From the NCBI RefSeq assembly GCF_009498455.1, contig NZ_CP045644.1, positions 6,017,001-6,081,000 on the forward strand: 64,000 nt of DNA. The letters run 5' to 3'. Position 1 is the stretch's first letter. Each line of letters starts with the position of its first letter. Below, in pieces: positions 19,632 to 27,188 of this stretch. Both the position numbers and the translations under genes were made by a program. Under the pieces are notes generated by a model. The model was not told the origin of the DNA and searched no databases. It worked only from the letters and a program-made list of their open reading frames with translations. This stretch comes from Variovorax paradoxus (GTDB lineage Bacteria; Pseudomonadota; Gammaproteobacteria; Burkholderiales; Burkholderiaceae_C).

Positions 19632-20432
19632 TCAGGCTCCTTCTTTCTTGTTGACGGCCTTCACGGGCGCTTCGCTGCCGGCGGCGGCCTGGGCGATGGC
19701 GGTCTGCGCTTCGACCTTGGCGGCGGCGGCATCCACCGACGCGCTCAACGTGCGCTTCTCGATGCGCTTCTCAGGCGTGGCGTTGAGCACCAGGCGGTGC
19801 ACGTAGATGCCGGGCAGGTGGATGTCGTCGGGGGCCAGCTCGCCCACTTCGACGATCTTCTCGACCTCGACGATGCAGACCTTGCCGGCCATGGCAGCGG
19901 CCGGGTTGAAGTTGCGCGCCGTGAGGCGAAAGCGCAGGTTGCCGGCCTTGTCGGCCACGTCGGCCTTGACCAGCGCGACGTCGGGCACCAGCGAGTGCTC
20001 CATGACGTAGGTCTCGCCGTCGAACTCGCGCAGTTCCTTGCCTTCTGCCACTTGCGTGCCCACGCCGGTCTTCGTGAAGAAGGCCGGGATGCCCGCGCCG
20101 CCGGCGCGCAGCTTCTCGGCCAGCGTGCCCTGGGGCGTGAATTCGAGGGCCAGTTCACCGGCCAGGTACTGGCGCTCGAACTCCTTGTTCTCGCCCACGT
20201 ACGACGCGATCATCTTCTTGATCTGGCGCGTCTCGAGCAGCTTGCCGAGGCCGAAACCATCGACGCCCGCGTTGTTCGAGATGACGGTGAGGTTCTGCAC
20301 GCCGGAATCCTTCAGCGCGTCGATCAGCGCTTCGGGAATGCCGCACAGGCCGAAGCCGCCGACCGCGAGCGTCTGCCCGTCGGCCACGACCCCCTTGAGT
20401 GCCGCGTCTGCGGAGGGAAAAATCTTGTTCAC
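19632..20432 (-). CDS. scoA: 3-oxoacid CoA-transferase subunit A
   Basis: 266 residues from the GTG at 20432, which has AAGGAG 8 nt upstream; the longer ATG-type start at 20477 lacks one and would add 15 unrelated residues. Core motifs are [35 protein letters not shown] and [16 protein letters not shown]. After the conserved end (EKRIEKRT) there is an extra tail of about 35 residues, rich in Ala, Lys and Glu, which subunit A usually lacks. Confidence 0.93.
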   Translation of the reverse strand: MNKIFPSADAALKGVVADGQTLAVGGFGLCGIPEALIDALKDSGVQNLTVISNNAGVDGFGLGKLLETRQIKKMIASYVGENKEFERQYLAGELALEFTPQGTLAEKLRAGGAGIPAFFTKTGVGTQVAEGKELREFDGETYVMEHSLVPDVALVKADVADKAGNLRFRLTARNFNPAAAMAGKVCIVEVEKIVEVGELAPDDIHLPGIYVHRLVLNATPEKRIEKRTLSASVDAAAAKVEAQTAIAQAAAGSEAPVKAVNKKEGA

Positions 20433-20479
20433 TCGGGCTCCTTGATGGGTGTGGAGAGTGGGTGGGAAAGGCGTCAACG

Positions 20480-20505
20480 ATACTACCTACTCGTATACGT
20501 AGTAT
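20480..20505. promoter_or_regulatory. Palindrome between scoA and the LuxR-type regulator
   Basis: ATACTAC (20480-20486) and GTAGTAT (20499-20505) are perfect 7-bp arms around 12 bp that include CGTATACG. It lies 20-45 bp before the regulator and 48-73 bp before scoA, and is much AT-richer than its surroundings. It is a likely operator for the divergent pair. Confidence 0.6.
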
Positions 20506-20524
20506 TTCGTAATGGTGACTCCTG

Positions 20525-21091
20525 ATGCCCGAGATCGATTACCGGTTGGCTTTTGAGCATGCGCCCGTCGGCATGGTGGTGTCGAGCAACCGCACCATCG
20601 TCGCCTGCAACCAGCGCGTGTGCGAGATCTTCGGCGCGGAGCCCTCTGCGCTGGTCGGGCATTCGTTCAGCATCCTGTACCCCAGCGTGGCCGAGTTCGA
20701 GCGCATCGGCAAGCGCATGGAGCCCTTTCTGAACGCCAGCGGCCACTATGCGGACAACCGCATGATGAAGCGCCTGGGCGGGCTGCACGGGGCGCTGGCT
20801 GGCGAGACTTTCTGGTGCCACGTCACCGGGCACGCGATGAACCGCGCGGCGCCGCATGAGGCCGGCATCTGGACTTTTGAAGACCTGGGCTCGCGCCGCG
20901 CGGTGAAGGCGGAGCTCACGCCGCGCGAACGAGAGGTGGCGGCGCAGGTGATGCGCGGGCTGACGTCGAAGGAGATCGGGAAGGCGCTTGGGATCAGCCA
21001 TCGCACGGTGGAACTGCATCGGGCGCGGTTGATGCGCAAGTACGCGGCGGCGACGACTGCGGAGTTGGTGCAGAAGCTGATCGCGGGGTGA
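20525..21091 (+). CDS. PAS-domain LuxR-type transcriptional regulator
   Basis: 188 residues. Residues 5-115 form a PAS-like sensor (FEHAPVGMVVSSNRTIVACN, GHSFSILYPSVAEFERIG, FWCHVTGHAMN). Residues 127-185 are a LuxR/GerE HTH (LTPREREVAAQVMRGLTSKEIGKALGISHRTVELHRARLMRKY). It lacks a phospho-receiver domain, so the PAS domain probably senses a ligand. It is divergent from scoAB across the 20480-20505 palindrome and likely controls it. Confidence 0.88.
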   Translation: MPEIDYRLAFEHAPVGMVVSSNRTIVACNQRVCEIFGAEPSALVGHSFSILYPSVAEFERIGKRMEPFLNASGHYADNRMMKRLGGLHGALAGETFWCHVTGHAMNRAAPHEAGIWTFEDLGSRRAVKAELTPREREVAAQVMRGLTSKEIGKALGISHRTVELHRARLMRKYAAATTAELVQKLIAG

Positions 21092-21107
21092 TTCTTTTCA
21101 GGGCGCG

Positions 21108-21225
21108 TGCACAGGCCACCGGGTACTTCCCTCCGCGAATGTCCCCCGGGCTTCGCCCTCCTCCTTGATTTCGCTGCGGGAAGCACCCAGTGTCCTGCGC
21201 CCGCTGGGCGCTGTCGTCGTGCGGG
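21108..21225. repeat. Candidate intergenic repeat element
   Basis: A noncoding GC-rich stretch lies between the LuxR gene and the convergent acetyltransferase gene, with several short stems (CCCCCGGGCTTCGCC, GCGCCCGCTGGGCGC). The layout resembles short dispersed elements of this family, but only one copy is present here. It could simply be a transcription end region. Confidence 0.3.
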
Positions 21226-21229
21226 GCGA

Positions 21230-21691
21230 TCAGCCCGCGGCGCGCGACAGCACCATCTCCATGCGCACCAGGTCGCGCAGCGGGATGCCGTTCTGCTTCG
21301 TTGCCTTGCCCCAGCGGCGCACGAAGTAGTCGACATCGACGCCGACGATCCGAAAGCCGAAGCGCTGGTAGAAGGCCAGCTCGCGCAGGCTGCTATTGCC
21401 TGTGCCGACTTCGAGCCGGTGTGCGCCGCGCTGCTTGGCAAGGGCCTTTGCTTTCTTCAGCATTGCGGTGCCGATGCCCTGGCCCTTGTGCGACTCGGCC
21501 ACGGCGATGTTCATGATCTCCCAGGTGTCGACGCGCGTGGCCATGAGCACCATCTGCCCGACGACTTCGCCTGCCTTTTCGGCCAACCATTGCTCACCGC
21601 GCAGCAGGTACTTTTCGACTTCAGGGCGCGGGCCGTCCGCGTCGAACAGGAGCGTCCAGGGCACCGCGTCGGCCGGGGTCGCCCGGCGCAT
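21230..21691 (-). CDS. GNAT-family N-acetyltransferase
   Basis: 153 residues from the ATG at 21691, where the usual GNAT opening (MRRATPADA) begins; an ATG at 21733 would add 14 residues. The acetyl-CoA-binding motif A is IMNIAVAESHKGQGIGTAMLKKAKALAK (Gln-Gly-x-Gly), and motif B is LRELAFYQRFGFRIVGVDVDYF. The acceptor substrate is unknown. It is transcribed divergently from the small membrane-protein gene at 21895. Confidence 0.85.
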   Translation of the reverse strand: MRRATPADAVPWTLLFDADGPRPEVEKYLLRGEQWLAEKAGEVVGQMVLMATRVDTWEIMNIAVAESHKGQGIGTAMLKKAKALAKQRGAHRLEVGTGNSSLRELAFYQRFGFRIVGVDVDYFVRRWGKATKQNGIPLRDLVRMEMVLSRAAG

Positions 21692-21894
21692 CTTCAGACC
21701 TGTCGTGTGTGTGTTTCGTGCTTTCCTTTGCATGACCCTATTCTGAGTTCTGAGCAGAAGTTCCCTGCCAGGGACCCCGGATCGTTGCGAAAACGGAAAC
21801 GCCGTGTCGACAAAACCTGTGCGTCATCGCGCTGTGGGAGGCCTATCGTGGAACCACGCGAACACACCGTTCGCCCCACACAGGAGCAGACACC

Positions 21895-22041
21895 ATGTCC
21901 ACACCCCTTCACTCCGAAAAGAACCTTCTTCAGCAAACCAGGCTGACCGTCGCACAAGCCCGCGCGCTGGCCGGGCACCAGGTGCCCGTGGCGCTCGGCC
22001 TTGCGGCGGTGATCCTGTCGGTGCTGGGCGTCAAGCCCTGA
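21895..22041 (+). CDS. Small single-helix membrane protein
   Basis: 48 residues, unrecognised. The ATG is preceded by a good Shine-Dalgarno sequence (CAGGAGCAGACACC). The product has a polar N-terminus (MSTPLHSEKNLLQQTRLTVA) and one hydrophobic stretch (VPVALGLAAVILSVLGV) just before the C-terminus, like a tail-anchored micro-protein. A different, longer frame overlaps it but lacks a ribosome binding site. The gene ends 15 bp from the convergent Bug-receptor gene. Confidence 0.6.
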   Translation: MSTPLHSEKNLLQQTRLTVAQARALAGHQVPVALGLAAVILSVLGVKP

Positions 22042-22056
22042 GCCTGGGCATCTCGC

Positions 22057-23022
22057 TCACTCCGGCTTGATGTCGGCGCCCTTGATCACCTTCGACCAGG
22101 CCGCGAGTTCCTGGTCGACGAACTTGCCGAGCGTTGTTGGGTCCATGTAGGTCGCGAAGGCGCCCTGGTCGTCCACCTTCTTGCGGAAGGCCTCGCTCTC
22201 GACGATCTTCCTGATCTCGGCGCTGAGCTTGTTCACCACCTCGGGCGGCGTCTTCGCCGGCGCGAACACCGCGAACCACGACTCGACCTCGTAGCCCGGA
22301 AACCCGGCCTCGGCCGAGGTCGGCACGTTCGGCATCGACGCATGCCGCTTGCTGCCCGTGTACGCCAGCGCCTTGATGCGCCCACCCGCAAAGTGGCCGA
22401 TGACCGACGGCGGCGTGGTGATGAAGATGTCGACATTGCCCGCCACCAGGTCGTTGATGGCCGGCCCCGAGCCCTTGTAGGGCACGTGCGTGGCCGGCTG
22501 CTTGGTCTGGCGCGACAGCAGTTCGCCCGCGATGTGCTGGATCGAGCCGTTGCCCGACGAGGCGTAGAACAAACCACCCTCCTTCTTCTTGCCGTACGCG
22601 ATGAGTTCCTTCATCGAGGTCACCGGCAGCTTGCCGCTCACCGCGACCACGTGCGGCGCGCGCATCACCATCGCCACCGGCACGAAGTCTTTGGTCGGGC
22701 TCCAGCGCAGGTTCGGGTACAGAGACGGGTTGCCGACGTGGTAGCCCGAGTACTGCATCAGCAGCGTGTAGCCGTCGGGCGCGGCGCGGGCCACGAACTC
22801 GGTGCCGATGTTGCCGCTGGCGCCGGGCTTGTTGTCGATGACGACCGGCTGGCCCAGCGCGCGCTGCAGCGGGTCGGCGACCAGCCGCGCCATGATGTCG
22901 GTGGAACCCGCGGGCGCGGTCGGCACCACGAAGGTCAGGGGTCTGGCAGGCCAGGTGTCGGCATGCGAGGCAGTGGCAGCCAGCGCAAGGCCGACCGCGA
23001 GCAGGCGGTGAACGGGTTTCAT
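22057..23022 (-). CDS. Tripartite tricarboxylate transporter receptor (Bug/TctC family)
   Basis: 321 residues. A signal peptide (MKPVHRLLAVGLALAATASHA) is followed by WPARPLTFVVPTAPAGSTDIMARLVADPL, the Bug-family N-terminus. GQPVVIDNKPGASGNIGTEFVARAAPDGYTLL and HVPYKGSGPAINDLVAGNVDIF are further signatures. It binds a small carboxylate in the periplasm. No TctA/TctB membrane genes are near, as is usual for orphan Bug proteins. It ends a cluster with the VOC, HMG-CoA-lyase-like and CoA-transferase genes, hinting at a branched or dicarboxylic acid substrate. Confidence 0.92.
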   Translation of the reverse strand: MKPVHRLLAVGLALAATASHADTWPARPLTFVVPTAPAGSTDIMARLVADPLQRALGQPVVIDNKPGASGNIGTEFVARAAPDGYTLLMQYSGYHVGNPSLYPNLRWSPTKDFVPVAMVMRAPHVVAVSGKLPVTSMKELIAYGKKKEGGLFYASSGNGSIQHIAGELLSRQTKQPATHVPYKGSGPAINDLVAGNVDIFITTPPSVIGHFAGGRIKALAYTGSKRHASMPNVPTSAEAGFPGYEVESWFAVFAPAKTPPEVVNKLSAEIRKIVESEAFRKKVDDQGAFATYMDPTTLGKFVDQELAAWSKVIKGADIKPE

Positions 23023-23069
23023 GAATTTGTCTCCAGTGGTTTTTGTGAACTGTCTTCGGGCTGCATGTC

Positions 23070-23450
23070 TCAGGGTGCCAGCTCCGAAATCTCGATGAGA
23101 TTCAGGTCGGGGTCGCGCACATAGACCGAGCGGATGCGCGACGTGGCGCCCGTGCGCATCACGGGGCCTTCGATGATCGGCACGCTTTGCTCGATCAACC
23201 GCTCAATGACTTCTTCGAGCGGCACGCTGGCGATGAAGCACAGGTCGAGCGAGCCGGGCGTGGGCACGTCGGCCTTCGGCTCGAACTCGTGCCCCTTCAC
23301 ATGCAGGTTGATCTTCTGCTGACCGAAGCGAAAGGCCTTGCGGCCGGCGCCGAAGACTTCGAGCGTCATGCCCATCGTCTCCACATAGAAGCGCATGCAG
23401 GCTTCTTCGTTCGCGGTCGTGAGCACCAGGTGATCCAGGTGTTCGATCAT
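23070..23450 (-). CDS. VOC-family (glyoxalase-fold) protein
   Basis: 126 residues. Paired beta-alpha-beta-beta-beta units run from IEHLDHLVLTTANEEACMRFYVETMG to IRSVYVRDPDLNLIEI. The first His, the ELHVKGH-like region (INLHVKGHEF) and the final Glu in LIEIS are candidate metal ligands. The reaction is unknown; metabolite epimerase, lyase and dioxygenase all occur in the superfamily. Its ATG overlaps the HMG-CoA-lyase stop as ATGA, so it is translationally coupled to that gene. Confidence 0.85.
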   Translation of the reverse strand: MIEHLDHLVLTTANEEACMRFYVETMGMTLEVFGAGRKAFRFGQQKINLHVKGHEFEPKADVPTPGSLDLCFIASVPLEEVIERLIEQSVPIIEGPVMRTGATSRIRSVYVRDPDLNLIEISELAP

Positions 23451-24430
23451 GCGTTCTCCTTCTTGAGCGGGCGTGCCTTCGCGCGCTCGACGATCTCTTT
23501 GAAATCGGCCGGCGGCGCATGCCGCGTGAGCCGGTTACCGGCGCGCGAGACCTGGGCGGGCAGCTCGTGCTGCACGAGCGATTCGAGTTCTGCCGCAGCG
23601 CCGATCAGCCCGTCGAGGTCCATGCCGGTGTCGTAGCCCATGCACTGCAGCATGTGGACCACGTCCTCGGTCGCGACATTGCCCGTCGCGCCCGGTGCAT
23701 AGGGGCAACCGCCGATGCCGCCGAGCGACATGTCGAGCCGCTCGATGCCCGCCTCGACCGCGGCGATGGTGTTCGCCAGGCCCATGCCCCTTGTGTTGTG
23801 AAAGTGCGCCGTCCATTCCAGCGCCGGGTGCCGCGCACGCACGGCCTCGCACACGGATTGCACCTGCGTGGGATGCGCCATGCCGGTGGTGTCGCACAGC
23901 GTGATGCCCTGCACGCCCAGCGTAGCGAAGCGATCGATCCAGCCCTGCACCGTCTCGAGCGGCACGTCGCCTTCCATCGGGCAGCCGAACACGCAGGAGA
24001 GCGACACGTTCACCGGCACCCTCGCCTGCTGCGCCAACGCGATCACGTCGGTCAGCTGCGCGAACGACTGCTCGCGCGTCATCCGCAGGTTGCTGAGGTT
24101 GTGCGTCTCGCTGACCGACATGACGATGTTGAACTCGTCGATGCGGCTTTCCAATGCACGCTCCGCGCCGCGCACGTTCGGCACGAGTGCGGTGTAGACC
24201 ACGCCTGGTCGGCGCGCGATGCGCTGCATCACTTCTTCGCCGTCGCGCAGCGCGGGAATCGCCTTGGCCGAGGTGAACGAAGTCACCTCGATCTTGGCGT
24301 AGCCGAGCGTGCTGAGACGATCGATCAGCGCGACCTTGTCGTCGGTGGGAATGAAGCGGCTTTCCATCTGGAAGCCGTCGCGCGTGGCGACTTCGTTGAT
24401 GAACAGTCGGGTGCCGTTGCCAGTTTTCAT
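23447..24430 (-). CDS. Hydroxymethylglutaryl-CoA lyase family protein
   Basis: 327 residues from the ATG at 24430, which overlaps the CoA-transferase stop (ATGA). HMG-CoA-lyase/DRE-TIM features are INEVATRDGFQMES (Arg-Asp pair), VSLSCVFGCPMEGDV, LCDTTGMAHP, TAHFHNTRGMGLAN (HxH metal site) and GGIGGCPYAPGATGNVATED, which holds the catalytic Cys. HMG-CoA cleavage to acetyl-CoA and acetoacetate is the family reaction. Coupling to a CoA-transferase suggests it may instead cleave a related 3-hydroxy-3-methyl acyl-CoA formed from an imported acid. Confidence 0.9.
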   Translation of the reverse strand: MKTGNGTRLFINEVATRDGFQMESRFIPTDDKVALIDRLSTLGYAKIEVTSFTSAKAIPALRDGEEVMQRIARRPGVVYTALVPNVRGAERALESRIDEFNIVMSVSETHNLSNLRMTREQSFAQLTDVIALAQQARVPVNVSLSCVFGCPMEGDVPLETVQGWIDRFATLGVQGITLCDTTGMAHPTQVQSVCEAVRARHPALEWTAHFHNTRGMGLANTIAAVEAGIERLDMSLGGIGGCPYAPGATGNVATEDVVHMLQCMGYDTGMDLDGLIGAAAELESLVQHELPAQVSRAGNRLTRHAPPADFKEIVERAKARPLKKENA

Positions 24431-25599
24431 ACGGCCTCGCTTTCGGCGCCACGCACCGGCCAACCCGCGCTTTTCAGATCGGCCGTGTGTTCGCCCAGGC
24501 GCGGCGCCGCGTGGGCGATGCGCCCCGGTGTCGCGCTGAGCTTGGGCACCACGCCCGGCACCTTGAGCAGCGCACCGTCGGAGCCGCGCGCCTCGACGAT
24601 CATCTCGCGCGCCAGGTACTGCGGATCGGTGGCGATGTCGGCCACCGTGTAGATGCGCCCGACCGGCACGCCCGCCACGTCGAGCACGGCCAGCACATCG
24701 TCGCGGCTGCGCTGCAGGGTCCAGGCCTCGATCGCGGCGTCGATCTCTTCCACGCGCTGCACGCGGCCGTCGTTGTGCGCGAGGCCGGGGTCGTTCTCCA
24801 GGTCGGTGCGGTCGATGGCGCGCATCAGCCGGCGGAAGATGCTGTCGCCGTTGCCAGCCACCAGAACGTAGTGGCCGTCGCTGCAGCGGTAGGCATTGGT
24901 CGGCGCGATGCCGGGCAATGCGCTGCCGGCCCGCTCGCGCACGGCACCGAAAGCGTCGTACTCGGGCAGCAGGCTTTCCATCACGTTGAAGACCGACTCG
25001 TACAGCGCGACGTCGATGAACTGGCCTTCGCCCCCATGCGCCGTGCGGTGGTGCAGCGCCGTGAGCACGCCGATCACGCCATGCAATGCGGCCAGCGTGT
25101 CGCCCAGCGAGACGCCCACGCGCACCGGCACGCGGCCCGGCTCACCGCTGAGGTAGCGCAACCCGCCCATCGATTCGCCGAGCACGCCGAAGCCCGGCTT
25201 GTCGCGGTAGGGGCCGGTCTGCCCGTAACCCGAGATGCGCAGCATGATGAGCCGCGGGTTCAGCGCGTGCAGCTGCTCCCAGCCCAGGCCCCAGCCTTCG
25301 AGCGTGCCGGGCTTGAAGTTCTCGATGAGCACGTCGGCCTCGAGCGCCAGGGCGCGCACGGCCTCCTGCCCTTCGGCGCTGCGCAGATCGAGGCACACCG
25401 AGCGCTTGTTGCGCGACTGCACCTCCCACCACACCGAGGTGCCATCGCGCAGCAGCCGCCACTTGCGCAGCGGGTCGCCGACGCCGGCGGGCTCGACCTT
25501 GATCACGTCGGCGCCGAACTCGGCGAGCGTCTTGCCGGCGAACGGGCCGGCGATGAGCTGGCCGAGCTCCAGCACCTTCAGGCCTTCGAGTGCGTTCAT
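24427..25599 (-). CDS. CaiB/BaiF family III CoA-transferase
   Basis: 390 residues. ALEGLKVLELGQLIAGPFAGKTLAEFGADVIKVE is the classic N-terminus, SRNKRSVCLDLRSAEGQEA follows, and the catalytic Asp region is VLIENFKPGTLEGWGLG with RISGYGQTGPYRDKPGFGV. The ATG at 25599 is preceded by GGAG; a TTG at 25617 is the longer option. It is first in a four-gene cluster with the lyase, the VOC protein and the Bug receptor. Its likely role is to activate an imported acid as CoA ester for the lyase. Confidence 0.9.
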   Translation of the reverse strand: MNALEGLKVLELGQLIAGPFAGKTLAEFGADVIKVEPAGVGDPLRKWRLLRDGTSVWWEVQSRNKRSVCLDLRSAEGQEAVRALALEADVLIENFKPGTLEGWGLGWEQLHALNPRLIMLRISGYGQTGPYRDKPGFGVLGESMGGLRYLSGEPGRVPVRVGVSLGDTLAALHGVIGVLTALHHRTAHGGEGQFIDVALYESVFNVMESLLPEYDAFGAVRERAGSALPGIAPTNAYRCSDGHYVLVAGNGDSIFRRLMRAIDRTDLENDPGLAHNDGRVQRVEEIDAAIEAWTLQRSRDDVLAVLDVAGVPVGRIYTVADIATDPQYLAREMIVEARGSDGALLKVPGVVPKLSATPGRIAHAAPRLGEHTADLKSAGWPVRGAESEAV

Positions 25600-25677
25600 G
25601 TCTGTCTCTGTCTCCAAGTGGGTGGCCCCTACTCTAGAAACAGATCGCGATGAACGGAATTGCTCTGATGGCAGCAG

Positions 25678-25698
25678 GCCTTCGCGAAACGCGAAGGC
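25678..25698. terminator. Hairpin after the membrane-stress operon
   Basis: GCCTTCGCG and CGCGAAGGC are perfect 9-bp arms around AAA, lying 19-39 bp beyond the CorA-like stop. There is no clear U-run in the minus direction, so it may be an mRNA-stabilising 3' hairpin instead of an intrinsic terminator. It separates the operon from the CoA-transferase cluster. Confidence 0.5.
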
Positions 25699-25716
25699 GT
25701 GCCATGCGCCCTGCTG

Positions 25717-26490
25717 CTACTTCTTCTTCAGCGTGGACGCAGGCTTGGCAACCACCGGCGGCGCGGCCGGCGTCTTGACCCAGCCGCGCAGCATCACGCC
25801 CAGGCAGATGCCGGCCGCGAAGATCAGCCAGTACACCCACGACGGCAGGTTCTCCACGCCGCTGTGCAGATTCATGCCGAAGGCCGCGCCGACGGCCATC
25901 AGCGGAAAGGTCAGCGCGGCGATGGTGTTGAGCTTGTGCTGCGCGCGGCTCATGTCGAGGGCCGAGCCCGCCTGCGCTTCGGCGGCGCGTGCGAGCCGGT
26001 AGTCGAGCGACATGCGCGTGTCGGCCAGCAGCAGCTCGAAGCCGCGGGCAATCTCGACCGCCAGGTCGCGCTGGTCGATGAGCATCAGGTCGCCTTTGAC
26101 AGCATCGCGCGCGGCCTGCAGGGTGTCCTGCATGTTCCGCGCGGCGCGGGTGAGCGGGATCAGCGGGCCGAGGACCTGGAACAGGTCTTCCGAGGTCTCG
26201 GCGGCCTGGTGGCGGATCTCGAAGGTGCTGAACGCCGTGCGGTAGCTGTCGAGCAGCTTGGCGAGCGCGCGCTCGCCGGGGTTGTTGCCCTTGTGCAGCC
26301 ACGCGCCGTCGGGCTTGCGCAGGAACACCACGGGCTTGCGCTCGGCGCCGGTGCCCGAGGGCGGCTCGTGCAGGATCACCATCAGGTGCTCCTGCTCATG
26401 GATGATGCGCTGCGCACCGTAGGTGCTGCCGCCCAGCCGCTGCTGCATGGCAGCGGGCAGTTCCCAGTCGTAGTCGATTCGTCTTGCCAT
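25717..26490 (-). CDS. CorA-like divalent-cation transporter family protein
   Basis: 257 residues. The C-terminal third has the CorA pattern: an Arg-rich helix, TIAALTFPLMAVGAAFGMNLHSGVENLPSW with a GMN motif, and a second membrane helix (VYWLIFAAGICLGVML). The N-terminal soluble part is much shorter than in CorA (about 320 residues) and lacks the usual beta domain, so cation transport is uncertain. The ATG overlaps the PLD-protein stop by 1 nt. It is the last gene of the PspA/flotillin operon and may be a membrane anchor or channel of the system. Confidence 0.78.
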   Translation of the reverse strand: MARRIDYDWELPAAMQQRLGGSTYGAQRIIHEQEHLMVILHEPPSGTGAERKPVVFLRKPDGAWLHKGNNPGERALAKLLDSYRTAFSTFEIRHQAAETSEDLFQVLGPLIPLTRAARNMQDTLQAARDAVKGDLMLIDQRDLAVEIARGFELLLADTRMSLDYRLARAAEAQAGSALDMSRAQHKLNTIAALTFPLMAVGAAFGMNLHSGVENLPSWVYWLIFAAGICLGVMLRGWVKTPAAPPVVAKPASTLKKK

Positions 26491-27188
26491 CAGGGGGCCT
26501 GCAGTTCTTTCCACAAGGTGTCGAATTCGTCCGCGAAGCGGCGCACCAGCGACGGGTCGTTGCTCAGCACCAGGTTCTCTTCGTTGTACTCGCAGGCGCT
26601 GCGGGTCCAGTTGTAGCTGCCGTTGAGCAGCCGCGCGCCGTCGAAGAGCGCGAACTTGTGGTGCATGTGGGCCTCGGTGCGGTCCACCGCCACCGCAATG
26701 CCGGCCGCGCGCAGCTGGCCGACGTCGCTGCCGCGGTCGAACTCCTTGTCGTTGTCGGTGACGAAGCGCACCGTCACGCCGCGCCGGTGCGCGGCCAGCA
26801 CCTCGGCGGTGATGCGGTCGTCCGAGAGCGTGAACACGCACAGGTCGACCGCACGCTTGGCCGTTCGCAGTTGCTCGTTGATCGCCTGCAGGCAGGCGGT
26901 GCCGGGGCTGAAGTAGGCCTGGGAGCGCACCGTGACGCTGTCGGGCGACCGGCCGGTGTCGATCGCGCGCACCACGCCTTCGAGCCACTTGAGCAGCGAC
27001 AGCTGCTCGGGGTCGGCGGTGCGCGAGCGCACGAGGTCGAAGGCGCGGTTGCGCAACTGGCGCAGGCCGTCTTCGGGCGGCGAGGCTTCCCGCAGGGTGT
27101 GGACCAGCACGCGGCGCTCGTCGTCGCTCAGGCGCGCGTCAGCCATCGTGGCGTCGAGCTGGGCCAGCAGTTCGGGCAATGCGGACAT
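26490..27188 (-). CDS. Phospholipase-D-like protein with one HKD motif
   Basis: 232 residues. The PLD domain covers about residues 90-225. The HKD motif is His176-x-Lys178-x4-Asp183 followed by LLNGSYNWT. With a single HKD, activity would need a dimer, as in Nuc and mitochondrial PLD. The first 85 residues are helical with no known domain. No signal peptide is present, so it acts in the cytosol or at the inner membrane face, on phospholipid or nucleic acid. It overlaps the upstream ATPase stop and the downstream CorA-like start by 1 nt each. Confidence 0.86.
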   Translation of the reverse strand: MSALPELLAQLDATMADARLSDDERRVLVHTLREASPPEDGLRQLRNRAFDLVRSRTADPEQLSLLKWLEGVVRAIDTGRSPDSVTVRSQAYFSPGTACLQAINEQLRTAKRAVDLCVFTLSDDRITAEVLAAHRRGVTVRFVTDNDKEFDRGSDVGQLRAAGIAVAVDRTEAHMHHKFALFDGARLLNGSYNWTRSACEYNEENLVLSNDPSLVRRFADEFDTLWKELQAP

